From Alteribacter keqinensis (GTDB lineage Bacteria > Bacillota > Bacilli > Bacillales > Salisediminibacteriaceae), in assembly GCF_003710255.1 (NCBI RefSeq), contig NZ_RHIB01000001.1:1116001-1180000 (forward strand): a DNA stretch of 64,000 nucleotides, read 5' to 3'. Made by a program: the position numbers and the translations under genes. The notes beneath the pieces were generated by a model that ran no database searches, had not been told where the DNA came from, and saw only the letters and a list, made by a program, of their open reading frames with translations. This document shows positions 34,145 to 43,026 of this stretch, in pieces. How positions within the stretch are numbered: position 1 is the stretch's first letter; the number at the start of each line of letters is the position of its first letter.

Positions 34145-35692
34145 TTGAAATTAAAACAGTCTTTTGACTGGCCGGTTACACTAATCAGTGGTGGCCTGCT
34201 GTTATTATTTGTCATTTCAGCCTTGGTTGATGTGGACTTTGTTTCCGGTCTGGTAGATGCCGGTTTTGGATTTTCAGCTGATTATTTCGGGGCTTTCTGG
34301 CAGCTGCTGATGCTGTCGGTATTTATCATCGCTCTCGTACTTGCTTTCAGCTCCCATGGCAGGATCCGCTTAGGTAAACGGGAAGACCCGGAGATGAGCA
34401 CGTTTAAATGGATATCCATTATTATGTGTACCTTGCTTGCAGGCGGTGGTGTGTTCTGGGCTGCAGCAGAGCCTATGTACCACTTTATTGATGTACCTCC
34501 CATGTTTCCCGGGATAGATCCGGGTACCCCGGAAGCCGTCATACCTGCATTGAGTTTGTCATTTCTGGACTGGGGATTCCTTGCATGGGCAATCCTTGGT
34601 ACTCTCGGTGCGATCGTATTGATGTACGGCCACTACCATAAAGGAATGCCTTTGAAACCGAGAACACTTCTTTATCCTGTATTTGGGGAAAAAATTATGA
34701 AAAACAGCCCTCTCGGTACGATGGTTGACGCTTTCTCCATTATTGCCGTTGCAGCAGGTACCATAGGACCCATCGGATTTTTGGGGCTTCAAGTCGCGTA
34801 CGGGCTTAATGCCTTGTTTGGCATACCGAATGTGTTTTTTACCCAGCTTCTGATCGTGATCGGACTTGTGGGTATCGCAGCGGTTTCTGCTGTCACCGGG
34901 ATTTATAAAGGAATCCAGATTCTAAGCCGGTTCAACGTTATCTTTACTTTCATTCTGATTATTGCTGTCCTCATTTTAGGACCGGGCGGATTTGTAATTG
35001 ATCAGTTTATAGGAACGTACGGCGTATATTTGCGGGAGTTTTTACCGATGAGCCTCTACCGTGACGACCCTGCATGGCTTGCTTTCTGGACAGTGTTCTT
35101 CTGGGGATGGTTTATCGGATATGGTCCGATGATGGCTATTTTTATCAGCCGTATCTCCCGGGGGCGTACGATACGGGAACTTGTTGTTGCAGTTGCTGTT
35201 ATCGCGCCTGTCGTCACAAACTTCTGGTTTACAGTAGTCGGGGGGACAGGTATACACTTGGAACTGATGAACCCCGGTTCCGTGTCTGATGCTCTCAACG
35301 AAGGGGGACTTCCTGCATCGATGATTGCAATCGTCACACAGCTTCCGCTGGGGTGGCTGTTAGCAGCAGCGTTCCTTCTTGTTACCATTGTTTTCGTGGC
35401 GACAACGAGTGACTCCATGAGCTATACCATCTCTATGGCAGTAACAGGCAGCGGAGATCCATCAAGTGTATTGCGGGTTTTCTGGGCCTCTATTATGGGG
35501 GCTGTGGCATCGGTATTGTTATATATCGGCGAAGGAAGTGTGGACGCTCTTCAATCTTTCATCGTTATAACCGCCGTACCCGTTTCCTTTATCCTGTTCC
35601 CGTTAGTATGGACTGCTCCTAAAGTAGCTTCGGAGCTTGCCGTAGAACAGGGAATAAAAGAACCACGTCGTAAACGTTCTTCAGAACAGTAG
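34145..35692 (+). CDS. BCCT-family betaine/choline/carnitine transporter (OpuD-like)
   Basis: 515 aa, 12 TM helices, sodium- or proton-coupled uptake of quaternary amines for osmoprotection. Seen: GGGVFWAAAEPMYHF region in TM4 and FFWGWFIGYGPMMAIFI with the Trp-rich substrate motif in TM8. Start TTG at 34145, GGAGGA 6 bases upstream. Substrate not decidable by eye. Monocistronic, followed by the composite repeat at 35.7 kb. Confidence 0.93.
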   Translation: MKLKQSFDWPVTLISGGLLLLFVISALVDVDFVSGLVDAGFGFSADYFGAFWQLLMLSVFIIALVLAFSSHGRIRLGKREDPEMSTFKWISIIMCTLLAGGGVFWAAAEPMYHFIDVPPMFPGIDPGTPEAVIPALSLSFLDWGFLAWAILGTLGAIVLMYGHYHKGMPLKPRTLLYPVFGEKIMKNSPLGTMVDAFSIIAVAAGTIGPIGFLGLQVAYGLNALFGIPNVFFTQLLIVIGLVGIAAVSAVTGIYKGIQILSRFNVIFTFILIIAVLILGPGGFVIDQFIGTYGVYLREFLPMSLYRDDPAWLAFWTVFFWGWFIGYGPMMAIFISRISRGRTIRELVVAVAVIAPVVTNFWFTVVGGTGIHLELMNPGSVSDALNEGGLPASMIAIVTQLPLGWLLAAAFLLVTIVFVATTSDSMSYTISMAVTGSGDPSSVLRVFWASIMGAVASVLLYIGEGSVDALQSFIVITAVPVSFILFPLVWTAPKVASELAVEQGIKEPRRKRSSEQ

Positions 35693-35819
35693 GAGAAGGG
35701 ATGTATATACAGCTCAAGAAAGGTTGGGACATTAAGGAAGTGTTTAACTGAGAATCTGAACAATGCGCTAACATAGCGGATGAAATATACGCAGACTCCT
35801 GCGGGATGAAAAGCGAAGG

Positions 35820-35989
35820 CATTGAAGAAGTACAAAACAACTTTTTCAATGCCTTTTATTTGAGTGGCATTTGCTTCAGCGGTTGCACGAGAAATTTACT
35901 CATACCAGGCTTTTAAAAATGGCAATCGTTACGCTCATCGCTTAGAAGGCACTGGAAAAGTTAAAGATCGAACTTTTTCAGTGCCTTCT
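35820..35989. mobile_element. B1: 170-bp MITE-like insert with 12-bp flanking duplication
   Basis: Flanked by GAAAAGCGAAGG (35808-35819) and GAAAAGCTAAGG (35990-36001), while the D element at 48.9 kb has one copy of this sequence. Both ends fold as hairpins (GGCATTGAA..TTCAATGCC and GGCACTGGAAAAG..CTTTTTCAGTGCC). Homologous along its length to B2 at 52912-53091. Codes for nothing, so it would need a transposase supplied elsewhere. Confidence 0.75.
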
Positions 35990-36015
35990 GAAAAGCTAAG
36001 GTGAGACCCCGCAGT

Positions 36016-36097
36016 GACGAGCGTTTACTTCATGAAAATGCGACGAGTTGCTTCGACGCATACAGTTGCAAAGGTTAGCTAGCAGAGGAAGAAGCAG
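36016..36097. repeat. C segment, copy in D2
   Basis: GACGAGCGTTT..CTTCATG, CGAGTTGCTTCGACGCATA, TTGCAAAGG, then AGCAGAGGAAGAAGCAGG. Same block order as at 9431-9518 (opposite strand) and 14538-14622; always found next to a GAGAC-type family A block. Confidence 0.7.
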
Positions 36098-36232
36098 GGA
36101 AGCTGGAGGAGGGTAAACCGCTTCTCGCGGAAAGCGGAGTATATTTCAGGAGCTGTTTATTTACACCTTAGAGGATTTGTTCGGATTCTCGTTGACTAAA
36201 ACACTTCTGTCCCAGCCTCTCTCTTTTAGTCT

Positions 36233-37162
36233 TCAATCTCTCCCGAGCACATTAAGCAGAAGGTCGGGTCTGTCTGTTATAATTCCGTCAGCGCCGAGAG
36301 CAATCAGCTTCCGCATCGTCTCTTCATCGTTTATCGTCCAGTAATGAACAGCCATCCCCCGCCTGTGGGCTCCTCTGATTAACCCCTGGTCTGCCAGGTT
36401 AAAAATACTTTCCTCTACCGGGATTTGCACAGCATCCACAGAAGGAGAATATAGCCCCCTTAACAGAAACTTGTGAAGCACGACGAAGTTCCTAACCTCC
36501 TGCCGGCCGCCGCTTACAGCTGTACGTCCTTCTGAAACCTCCTTAAAATGATCGATAATGTTCTGATCAAAACTTGCTATAAGGATGAGCTCTTCCATAT
36601 TGAACTCCTGGATAAGTGACCACATCTTTTCCACCATTTCTTCGTGACGATCATCATCGTTCGTAGCTTTTAACTCAATGTTCAGCCTTATATCCCCAAA
36701 TGATTCGAAAATCTCACGCACCGACGGAATGGTAATCCCCTGTTCCCTGAAACTGTATCCTCCTTCTAAATCCTGGAAATAATGAGCCGCATCCAGAGTC
36801 TGAATTTCCTCTAAAGTGAGGTCATTCACCTTCCCGGCCCCATCTGTTGTTCTGTCAACCGTTGAATCATGAATTGCCACAAGGTGTCCGTCTTTTGTAA
36901 TATGTACATCAAATTCGATCACATCAACACCTAACTCCCTTGCTGTTTCAAAAGCCACGAGCGTATTTGATGGTGCCAGGTGCTCTCCGCCCTGATGCGC
37001 TATGACGAGTACATCAGTGTCATTGCTGAAAAATGATTGATACGGGCGCTCACTTACAGGGAAAAAATAAACCATGATCCAGATAATAAGGATCACACTT
37101 AAAATACGGACAATGACCGGGTTTCCTGGTTTTTTTGGACTTGTTTTTTCTACAGTTACCAC
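36233..37162 (-). CDS. Glycerophosphodiester phosphodiesterase, membrane-anchored
   Basis: About 309 aa. One N-terminal TM helix (about 15-35), then a GDPD TIM barrel: HQGGEHLAPSNTLVAF (His catalytic), EFDVHITKDGHLVAIHD (metal Glu/Asp and second His), ELKATND, and the C-terminal WTINDEE. Hydrolyses glycerophosphodiesters at the outer face, inferred from the anchor. The start is taken as GTG 37162, five bases from GGAGG; the ATG 12 bases upstream overlaps that box. Confidence 0.88.
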   Translation of the reverse strand: MVTVEKTSPKKPGNPVIVRILSVILIIWIMVYFFPVSERPYQSFFSNDTDVLVIAHQGGEHLAPSNTLVAFETARELGVDVIEFDVHITKDGHLVAIHDSTVDRTTDGAGKVNDLTLEEIQTLDAAHYFQDLEGGYSFREQGITIPSVREIFESFGDIRLNIELKATNDDDRHEEMVEKMWSLIQEFNMEELILIASFDQNIIDHFKEVSEGRTAVSGGRQEVRNFVVLHKFLLRGLYSPSVDAVQIPVEESIFNLADQGLIRGAHRRGMAVHYWTINDEETMRKLIALGADGIITDRPDLLLNVLGRD

Positions 37163-37223
37163 ATACCCCTCCATCTCTCTGAAACTGCAAAGACCACTCC
37201 GTCATGAAGAGTGGTCTTTGAGG

Positions 37224-37985
37224 TCAGGATTCAATTAAGAAGCGTCGAATCGCTTCTTTGGCAGATTGAATATATGTCATATTCAGTTCTTCTTTAAATG
37301 ATTTCATCTGTTGGGCGTGCTGAGGCTGTATCCCGATAATAATCACCTGTACGCCCATATATTCGAGGGCAAGAAAAATCTCCCTGATCCCTTGAAGCCC
37401 TTCCTTCTTTACAATCCCCACACCGGTAAAATCAATTAGTACATTATCAAATTCCCCGCCGTAAACGGCATCGTAGATATTTTTTCTGACGGCCTGGAGT
37501 TTCTCTTCGAACAAATCTCCAAAAATGGGAACAAGGGCAACTTCATCGCTTAAGGTAATAAAAGGACCCGAGAGACGGTTGGTCCGGGCAATGGATTCTT
37601 CCAGTTCCTCATTTTTTTCATAAAGCTCGAAATTGGTGTTCCTCAGTCTTTTTTGAAGGGTCATCAGCTGTCCTTCCACTTTTTGAAGTCTTGTATCCTT
37701 TGAAACGACAATAATATTGGCTTCTTCATCGGCTGTCCATTTCCCATAAACGTCGAATAAGGCAAGAGGATGCTCTTTTGTCAGCAGATTCAACTCCAGG
37801 TTAAATGTACGGTGAGCAGGGCTGATTAATTTTTTCGCTTTTTCCCTGCTGTCCCTGTCTATAAGATCCAGAAACGACTTTACACTTGGAAACTCGTTCC
37901 TGGCCTGTTCCGAAGTATCCACCACTTCGTAGTTTGATTTAATCCTAATGAATGGAAGAGGTATTTGATTGAGCATCGAATCCAT
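37224..37985 (-). CDS. RsbR-like protein: PAS-like N-terminus, coiled coil, STAS domain
   Basis: 253 aa. Residues about 1-95 look like a PAS-type sensor, 95-135 form a coiled coil (LQKVEGQLMTLQKRLRNTN), and 145-250 a STAS domain starting ALVPIFGDL with VLIDFTGVG, the Thr lying where RsbR paralogues carry a phosphorylated Thr; the usual IDT segment is replaced by IVKKE. Known: RsbR-type STAS proteins build the stressosome with RsbS and RsbT. No rsbS/rsbT or sigB genes are in the window. Overlaps the upstream B12-binding gene by 41 bp, so the two are coupled and may act as sensor and output. Confidence 0.85.
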   Translation of the reverse strand: MDSMLNQIPLPFIRIKSNYEVVDTSEQARNEFPSVKSFLDLIDRDSREKAKKLISPAHRTFNLELNLLTKEHPLALFDVYGKWTADEEANIIVVSKDTRLQKVEGQLMTLQKRLRNTNFELYEKNEELEESIARTNRLSGPFITLSDEVALVPIFGDLFEEKLQAVRKNIYDAVYGGEFDNVLIDFTGVGIVKKEGLQGIREIFLALEYMGVQVIIIGIQPQHAQQMKSFKEELNMTYIQSAKEAIRRFLIES

Positions 37986-38628
37986 CCCGCCTGTTCCGTT
38001 TAGTCATTTCCAGCCAGTCATCTAACTGATATAAGTCTTTAATTACTTTTGTGTTGGGAGTGACAGCTTCAGTAAAGTCATACGATGACATAATTCTTCC
38101 ACCAATCAAAATCTTCGGTTTCGACGGGAGCTTCGCAAAGGCTTCCAGGTAATCCGGTAAATCGGTAAGCCGGTGTGCAAGTGCGAGACTCATCCCAACA
38201 ACTTCCGGCTTCCATACCTTCGCATTGTTGATGGCGTGATCGAGCGGGAGGTTCGCGTTTAAATAACGGACGTTCCAGCCTTTTTCCTTAAACAGGATGG
38301 ATACCATTTTTATGCCCAGCTGATGCCATTCATCCTGTACAGAAAAGAACATTGCTTTAGGCAGTGCATCATTTTGCTGTGTATGAACCAGATCATATTC
38401 GGTCTGGGAAAGAACGAAATCACACACACCTGTAGCCAAGTGTTCGTCTGCAACACTTATTTCATTCTCTTCCCAGAGCCGTCCTACCTCATACATGGCT
38501 GGTGTAATGACATTCATATATAATTCAAGTCTCGAATGTTTTTTTCGTAATGATTTTATGGTATGAAGGGCTTTTCCCTGATCACCTGCCAGAATTGCTT
38601 TTACAAAAGTCTCCCGTTCTATTAACAA
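37945..38628 (-). CDS. Cobalamin-binding protein with CarH-like Wx9EH photosensor signature
   Basis: 227 aa: four-helix cap (about 1-85), then a B12-binding Rossmann domain with DEWHQLG at 99-105 (His102 as lower axial ligand in the E/DxHxxG motif), and VGMSLALAHR and GGRIMS around the nucleotide tail. W52-x9-E62-H63 reproduces the Wx9EH motif of adenosylcobalamin photoreceptors such as CarH. The N-terminal MerR DNA-binding domain of CarH is absent, and the residue after the Trp is Glu where T. thermophilus CarH has His132, from memory. Start TTG 38628 behind TAGGTG. Light or B12 signalling to the downstream STAS protein is inferred. Confidence 0.85.
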   Translation of the reverse strand: MLIERETFVKAILAGDQGKALHTIKSLRKKHSRLELYMNVITPAMYEVGRLWEENEISVADEHLATGVCDFVLSQTEYDLVHTQQNDALPKAMFFSVQDEWHQLGIKMVSILFKEKGWNVRYLNANLPLDHAINNAKVWKPEVVGMSLALAHRLTDLPDYLEAFAKLPSKPKILIGGRIMSSYDFTEAVTPNTKVIKDLYQLDDWLEMTKRNRRDGFDAQSNTSSIH

Positions 38629-38751
38629 GTTATCACCTACTGATTTCGCATTGTTTAAAGGCTATTATTCTATAATTCCTTCAGACAAAATCCAATAAAA
38701 AACCTGAAGGCTTTCTTATTTTACCATATATAGCGTTTTAATGCCTTAAAG

Positions 38752-38782
38752 AAGGCACCACGACTGTTTGCCAGTGGTACCT
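38752..38782 (-). terminator. Terminator after alpha/beta hydrolase gene
   Basis: AAGG-ACCAC / GTGGT-CCTT hairpin, minus strand then CTTCTTTAAGG. The U-run is short. Confidence 0.65.
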
Positions 38783-38787
38783 TTCAT

Positions 38788-39777
38788 TCAGTCTTCATTT
38801 TCCGGTTCTTTTTCGAGAGTGGACTGCCAGGCACTCCTGCCATGGATAAAAGAAGACATTCGTTCAAATGCAAGCTCACGAATCGCTTCCTTTTCATTTA
38901 ACAGCTGGTGGCCTGCTCCTTCAAAAAGGGCAACTTGAAGATCCTTGCACTTGTCATTAAAAAACTCCACATTTTCCTGCCACTGCACCGTTGTATCCTT
39001 TGTTCCCTGAAGCAGATAGACCGGAACTTCCACTTTTGAACAGGCAAGAATATCCTTTTGCCATTCGGTCAGTGCCATGAGCCACGATGTAGGCAGTTCG
39101 CGGACCTGGAGAGGATCATGTTTTAAGAAAAGGTGATACCTCTCATCTTTTGAGTTCTGTTTAAAACGCCTTTTCTTTTTAGTTACCCATTTACTTGCTA
39201 CAGGCAGCAAAAGACGGACCCATTTCCATTGGTAGGGATGGTACAGAGGACCTGCCATCATTAATGCTTTTAAGGGAAGCACTCCTTCTGAAACCCCGTG
39301 AAACAAAACGGCTCCGCCGGTACTGTGCCCAAGGCCGTAGACGGGACCTGCACAACGGTATTTGTCCAGCTGCCCCCATCCGGCTTTTACTGCATCTACA
39401 TAATGAGAGAAGTCCCTGATGGCGCCCCTGTCCCCGCTGGACAGACCATGCCCGGGGAGATCGATTGCAGCCACTTCATACGATTCCTTCAAAAAGGCAT
39501 TCACACAGGCACTGAGTCCTCCCGTATGATCCATATAACCGTGAACAAGGAGAATAGTCCCTTTGGGATTTTCAGGTGTAAAAAGCTGTACGTGTACATC
39601 AGCCCTCATCGTATTTACAAGTTCGCACCGGTAACCAGCGAGTGTCTTGAGATTATAATGATAAAATTGAAGATAGTCCATCACAGGAGTGTGGCTTTCC
39701 TGAGGGTTCAGCTGCGATAAATCCATGGCGTCTACCGGAAGTAGTTCCGTCCAGGTAATATCTCGTTCCCACGACAT
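38788..39777 (-). CDS. Alpha/beta hydrolase, lysophospholipase/monoacylglycerol-lipase type
   Basis: 329 aa. Nucleophile elbow GLGHSTGGAVLF (Ser), oxyanion region LLVHGYMDHTGG, acid Asp in LLQGTKDTTVQ, and His in FEGAGHQLL: Hydrolase_4 family, the group with bacterial monoglyceride lipases. No signal peptide. ATG 39777 behind AAAGGAG. A stand-alone gene. Confidence 0.85.
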   Translation of the reverse strand: MSWERDITWTELLPVDAMDLSQLNPQESHTPVMDYLQFYHYNLKTLAGYRCELVNTMRADVHVQLFTPENPKGTILLVHGYMDHTGGLSACVNAFLKESYEVAAIDLPGHGLSSGDRGAIRDFSHYVDAVKAGWGQLDKYRCAGPVYGLGHSTGGAVLFHGVSEGVLPLKALMMAGPLYHPYQWKWVRLLLPVASKWVTKKKRRFKQNSKDERYHLFLKHDPLQVRELPTSWLMALTEWQKDILACSKVEVPVYLLQGTKDTTVQWQENVEFFNDKCKDLQVALFEGAGHQLLNEKEAIRELAFERMSSFIHGRSAWQSTLEKEPENED

Positions 39778-39847
39778 ATTGTGAGCTCCTTTCCGTGAGC
39801 AATGCTAGAAATTATGTAAAGAAAGGAGCAGTGCTCCTTTTTGGCCC

Positions 39848-40378
39848 TTATTTGCTGTTCTCAGCCAAAGCATCGGCAAATGCTTTTGCATAGGCAGGCA
39901 GATCCGGGGGTCTCCGACTGGATATTAAATGTCCGTCAGTAATGACAGCTTCATTAAGCCATTCCGCCCCTGCGTTCATCATGTCATGTTTAATGCCCGG
40001 TGTACTTGTCACTTTTCTCCCCCGGAGAATATCGGCTGAGATAAGAACCCAGCCGGCATGACAGATCTGTCCAATCGGCCGTTGTTTTTCGTCCATGAAT
40101 TTTACCATATCAAGAACCTCATCGTAGCGTCTCAGTTTATCCGGTGCCCAGCCGCCAGGAACGAGAATGCCATCATATTCTTCAATTTGAATAGTATCAA
40201 AGCTGTAATCACTTTTGGCAGGAACACCGTATTTACCTGTGTACGTATGTTCGCCTTCTTTTCCGGCGATGTGCACAATTGCTCCTTCTTCCTGGAGTCT
40301 GTAAATGGGATACCACAGTTCCAAATCTTCAAATTCGTGATCAACAACCGTGAGCACTTTTTTATCTTTCAGTCTCAT
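39848..40378 (-). CDS. DJ-1/PfpI family protein (YfkM/general stress protein 18 type)
   Basis: 176 aa. The nucleophile-elbow Cys in QICHAGWVL with the Glu of EEGAIV and His following define the PfpI type. Known members act as deglycases/glyoxalases or proteases, disputed. ATG 40378 after AGAGGTG. Neighbouring hydrolases do not define a pathway. Confidence 0.88.
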   Translation of the reverse strand: MRLKDKKVLTVVDHEFEDLELWYPIYRLQEEGAIVHIAGKEGEHTYTGKYGVPAKSDYSFDTIQIEEYDGILVPGGWAPDKLRRYDEVLDMVKFMDEKQRPIGQICHAGWVLISADILRGRKVTSTPGIKHDMMNAGAEWLNEAVITDGHLISSRRPPDLPAYAKAFADALAENSK

Positions 40379-40489
40379 TTTGCAACACCTCTTTTAAATT
40401 GTGTCCTGATGTCCAACGTTAATATGAAGCATTTTCGCCTTAAGTATGTATGTGCCCTTTTCACCAGCTTTATAAACATGAGTAACAGG

Positions 40490-41119
40490 CTACTTCCGAC
40501 CGTCCCATTCATCAAAAAACTCTCCGAGAAACGATTCCAGGAAACGGTGCCTCTCCTTTGCAAGATTCCTTCCAGTATTCGTATTCATTTTACAGCTTAA
40601 CTTTAACAGCTTTTCGTAAAAGTGGTTTACAGCCGTCGACTTCCCGGTTCGGTATTCTTTTTTTGACATTTCACTTCGTACTTTAATGTCAGGGTCATAC
40701 ATGGGATCACCGGCTGCTCCGGCATACATAAAACAGCGGGCAATGCCGATGGCCCCGATGGCCTCAAGGCGGTCCGCGTCCTGTACGATTTTCCCCTCAA
40801 GGGTTTCAGGCGTCTCTCCACTGCTGAAGCTGACGGATGCGATATTGCTTAAAATGATCTCTTTCTGTTGCACCTTTTGTTCATGCAGCCATCTTCTTAC
40901 CACCCTTTCCCCTTCTTTTTCACTGGAGTAAAATTTATCATCTGCAATATCGTGGAGTAAAGCAGTCATCTCTGTCACATACAGGTCGGCCCCCTCCTCC
41001 CCCGCAATAGTCAGAGCCATTTTTCTTACCCTGTCAGTATGAAACCAGTCGTGCCCTGTTGAATCTGTATCAAAAAAAGACCTGGCCCATGCCTCCGCTT
41101 TTTTTATCATTTCAGTCAT
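40490..41119 (-). CDS. HD-domain phosphohydrolase
   Basis: 209 aa, YedJ-like HD protein: HDWFHTDRV (first His), LLHDIADDKF (HD), and the later DADRLEAIGAIGIAR (Asp). Metal-dependent phosphohydrolase, probably on nucleotides. ATG 41119, GGAGG 7 bases upstream; four bases after the DUF3891 stop, so likely one operon. Confidence 0.88.
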   Translation of the reverse strand: MTEMIKKAEAWARSFFDTDSTGHDWFHTDRVRKMALTIAGEEGADLYVTEMTALLHDIADDKFYSSEKEGERVVRRWLHEQKVQQKEIILSNIASVSFSSGETPETLEGKIVQDADRLEAIGAIGIARCFMYAGAAGDPMYDPDIKVRSEMSKKEYRTGKSTAVNHFYEKLLKLSCKMNTNTGRNLAKERHRFLESFLGEFFDEWDGRK

Positions 41120-41122
41120 CTT

Positions 41123-41896
41123 TTATCCTCCCTCAGTAAACGTAACATCATGATACAGAAAAGAAGTCTCCCTGTATATCCTGTTCGGATCATTTTCCTG
41201 AAACGTCACTTTTTCGATGTATTTGAAAGGAACTGTAATGGTCAGACGGGTCCCCGAAAACGGAAAAGGAGAGACCAATACTTCTGTTTTTGATTTCCAC
41301 CGGGCCTTCACGCGCTCGTTATGGAAAACACCGAACCTTTGGGGAAACCCTTCACTAAACCAAGGGACCTCCCTTTCTTTTTCGGCCCCCCATTCATTCA
41401 TGCAAACATAAAGGGACAAATTATCTGAAAATTGAAGAAGATCGTAATGAAACTTCAGAGCCTGTTCATCTTTTTCAGTAAACGCTAAAGATTCCCTGAG
41501 CCTTGACTGCCGGTTCTGCTCTTCTTCTCTGAAGGTACAGCCGGCTATATCAAGCTTCCCCCTGAAAAAACTTGTATAATGCAGACTCATTAATAGCGCG
41601 CTGTACAGATTTACCTGTTCAATTTCATCAACCCCCTGTTTATAAACAGCTATTTTTTTCCTCAGGGGGTAATCAATAAAAGAAAGGGGACGTTTCGTCT
41701 TATGATGCAAAAGGATCTTCCTGTCGAGTAAAGCCCATCCTCTGTCGTGGTGTGTAATGGCAAGTCCTGTGCTTGTTCTCTTGTCAATCCCTGTAAAATA
41801 CCTGTTATCCCACGCTTCGCTGATAATTCCAGACAGGTGCGCGTGCCGGTCCTGTTCGAACAGAAAAAAACCTGACTCATCTTCACGGACAATCAC
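41123..41896 (-). CDS. DUF3891 family protein
   Basis: 257 aa, starts MIVREDESGFFLFEQDRHA, the usual beginning of DUF3891, with ITHHDRGW and HYTSFF around a likely His-rich metal site. Distant HD-like helical fold is possible; function unknown. GTG start 41896, GGGGGG 8 bases upstream. Cotranscribed with the HD phosphohydrolase. Confidence 0.75.
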   Translation of the reverse strand: MIVREDESGFFLFEQDRHAHLSGIISEAWDNRYFTGIDKRTSTGLAITHHDRGWALLDRKILLHHKTKRPLSFIDYPLRKKIAVYKQGVDEIEQVNLYSALLMSLHYTSFFRGKLDIAGCTFREEEQNRQSRLRESLAFTEKDEQALKFHYDLLQFSDNLSLYVCMNEWGAEKEREVPWFSEGFPQRFGVFHNERVKARWKSKTEVLVSPFPFSGTRLTITVPFKYIEKVTFQENDPNRIYRETSFLYHDVTFTEGG

Positions 41897-41980
41897 CTGT
41901 GTCGCCCCCCTTATAAAAACACCTTATCTTTTTCAATTCTTTGGAAATGACAATTTCCCTTCTAAAACTTAAACGCAAAA

Positions 41981-42011
41981 AAATCCTCCGGCCCATAAAC
42001 CGGAGGATTTT
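41981..42011 (-). terminator. Terminator after yhfH-like gene
   Basis: AAATCCTCCGG / CCGGAGGATTT stem, A/T runs on both sides; three bases past the stop. Confidence 0.92.
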
Positions 42012-42014
42012 AAA

Positions 42015-42146
42015 CTATCGGATCTCTGATACGCATTTATCACATTGGTGATAATAACACTCTGCCATCTCTTCAAATACTTCGCCGCACTTTGTACACT
42101 CTTTTGGTGGAAGATTCTGAAAAAACTCTTTACTCGATTGGATCAT
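42015..42146 (-). CDS. YhfH-type small zinc-ribbon protein
   Basis: 43 aa; FFQNLPPKECTKCGEVFEE...CYYHQCDKC has two CxxC pairs and the FFxNLP start of the YhfH family. Role unknown. ATG 42146 with GAGGGG upstream; an upstream 21-codon extension has no RBS. Confidence 0.85.
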   Translation of the reverse strand: MIQSSKEFFQNLPPKECTKCGEVFEEMAECYYHQCDKCVSEIR

Positions 42147-42436
42147 GTTTTTCCCCTCCGTTGTCTTTGATATGGTCATTGTAATACAACAATAAATTAA
42201 AATCAACATCTATTATAAAACAGTCAATGATCTTCACCTTGAATCATCCTGTATTAAACGTCTTTATTCCTTTTAATTCAGGTAAACACTATAAAACAGT
42301 TCTCTTTCTTACTATTGTTATATGACAGATATCTGATTTGTTGACGGCTCTTCCCTTGAGATATTTTTATTAATGAGTATACCTCTTAGTCAGTGAGCCA
42401 TTAAAGATCAAGTGATGGTCCTTGTTGACATGCGCA

Positions 42437-42551
42437 GCTGAACACCAGCAGCGAGACTCCTGCGGCAGTGGGGGCCAGGAGAGACCCCGCAGGGCAGTGC
42501 CCGAGGAGGCTCACCGGCACCGCCGCGGAAAGCGAGCGGACGGTGTTCAGC
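42437..42551. repeat. Family A palindromic repeat, 115 bp
   Basis: Bounded by GCTGAACACC and its exact complement GGTGTTCAGC, with family A blocks between: GACTCCTGCGG, GAGAGACCCCGCAGG, CCGAGGAGGCTCACC, GCGGAAAGCG. Opposite orientation to the 14.2-kb copy. The rest of the gap 42147-42436 has no gene. Confidence 0.85.
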
Positions 42552-42616
42552 GGAGCTTTTACAACCACTTGTACTGAAGTAAGGGTATATTCATATTTTT
42601 ATTTTAGAACAACCTT

Positions 42617-42645
42617 TTGCCTTTCAGCGCTGCGTTGTCTATAAT
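42617..42645 (+). promoter_or_regulatory. SigA-type promoter for small membrane protein
   Basis: TTGCCT, 17-bp spacer, TATAAT; 51 bp before the ATG at 42697. Confidence 0.7.
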
Positions 42646-42696
42646 TAAATTGAACGTTTTCCAAATGACGCAATGTTCGACAAGGAGGTATGACAG

Positions 42697-42894
42697 ATGA
42701 CATTAAAGAAATGGCTCTCATCAATGTTTTTATTTGCTGCCTTTTTCTTCACCCCAGTAATGATGACTTATGCTGCCGGCGGTGGCGGTGGTAATGGTGA
42801 AGAGGAATCAGTTTCATGGGTTACACAGCTGCCATTAACAATCATGGCTTTTGCAACGATTATTGTGATGATCTACTATGCGTTCCGTGACTGA
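42697..42894 (+). CDS. Small exported or membrane protein, unknown
   Basis: 65 aa: signal-like hydrophobic segment (residues 8-25, ending TYAAGG), a GGGGGNGEEES linker, and a C-terminal TM helix (about 44-62). AAGGAGGT lies before the ATG, with a SigA promoter and a strong terminator, so this is a well-defined single gene. No family recognised. Confidence 0.75.
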   Translation: MTLKKWLSSMFLFAAFFFTPVMMTYAAGGGGGNGEEESVSWVTQLPLTIMAFATIIVMIYYAFRD

Positions 42895-42936
42895 TAAAGA
42901 AACAGATACTTACAATCACCGGTAAATTACTTAATC

Positions 42937-42973
42937 AAAAAAAGCGGGGCGAACAAGTCGCCCCGCTTTTTTT
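42937..42973. terminator. Bidirectional terminator
   Basis: AAAAAAAGCGGGGCGA / TCGCCCCGCTTTTTTT, perfect stem, between the small membrane protein and the convergent ABC permease gene. Confidence 0.95.
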
Positions 42974-43026
42974 ATCGTTTTAAGTTTTTTTAGAAGGTTT
43001 GTTTGAGGTACAGCGCGTCCGGGCTG

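Larger units (their letters stand above)
35721..36218. repeat. Composite repeat D2: D-type inverted repeat element carrying B and C inserts
   Basis: Outer ends AGGTTGGGACAT...AAGTGTTTAACTGA and its inverted counterpart ACACTTCTGTCCCAGCCT match, in reverse orientation, the 237-bp element at 48807-49043. Inner arms TGAAATATAC / GTATATTTCA are also shared. Relative to that element, a 170-bp block (B1) is inserted after GAAAAGCGAAGG, and the central loop is replaced by the C segment seen at 9.4 and 14.5 kb. No open frame of interest. Confidence 0.85.
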
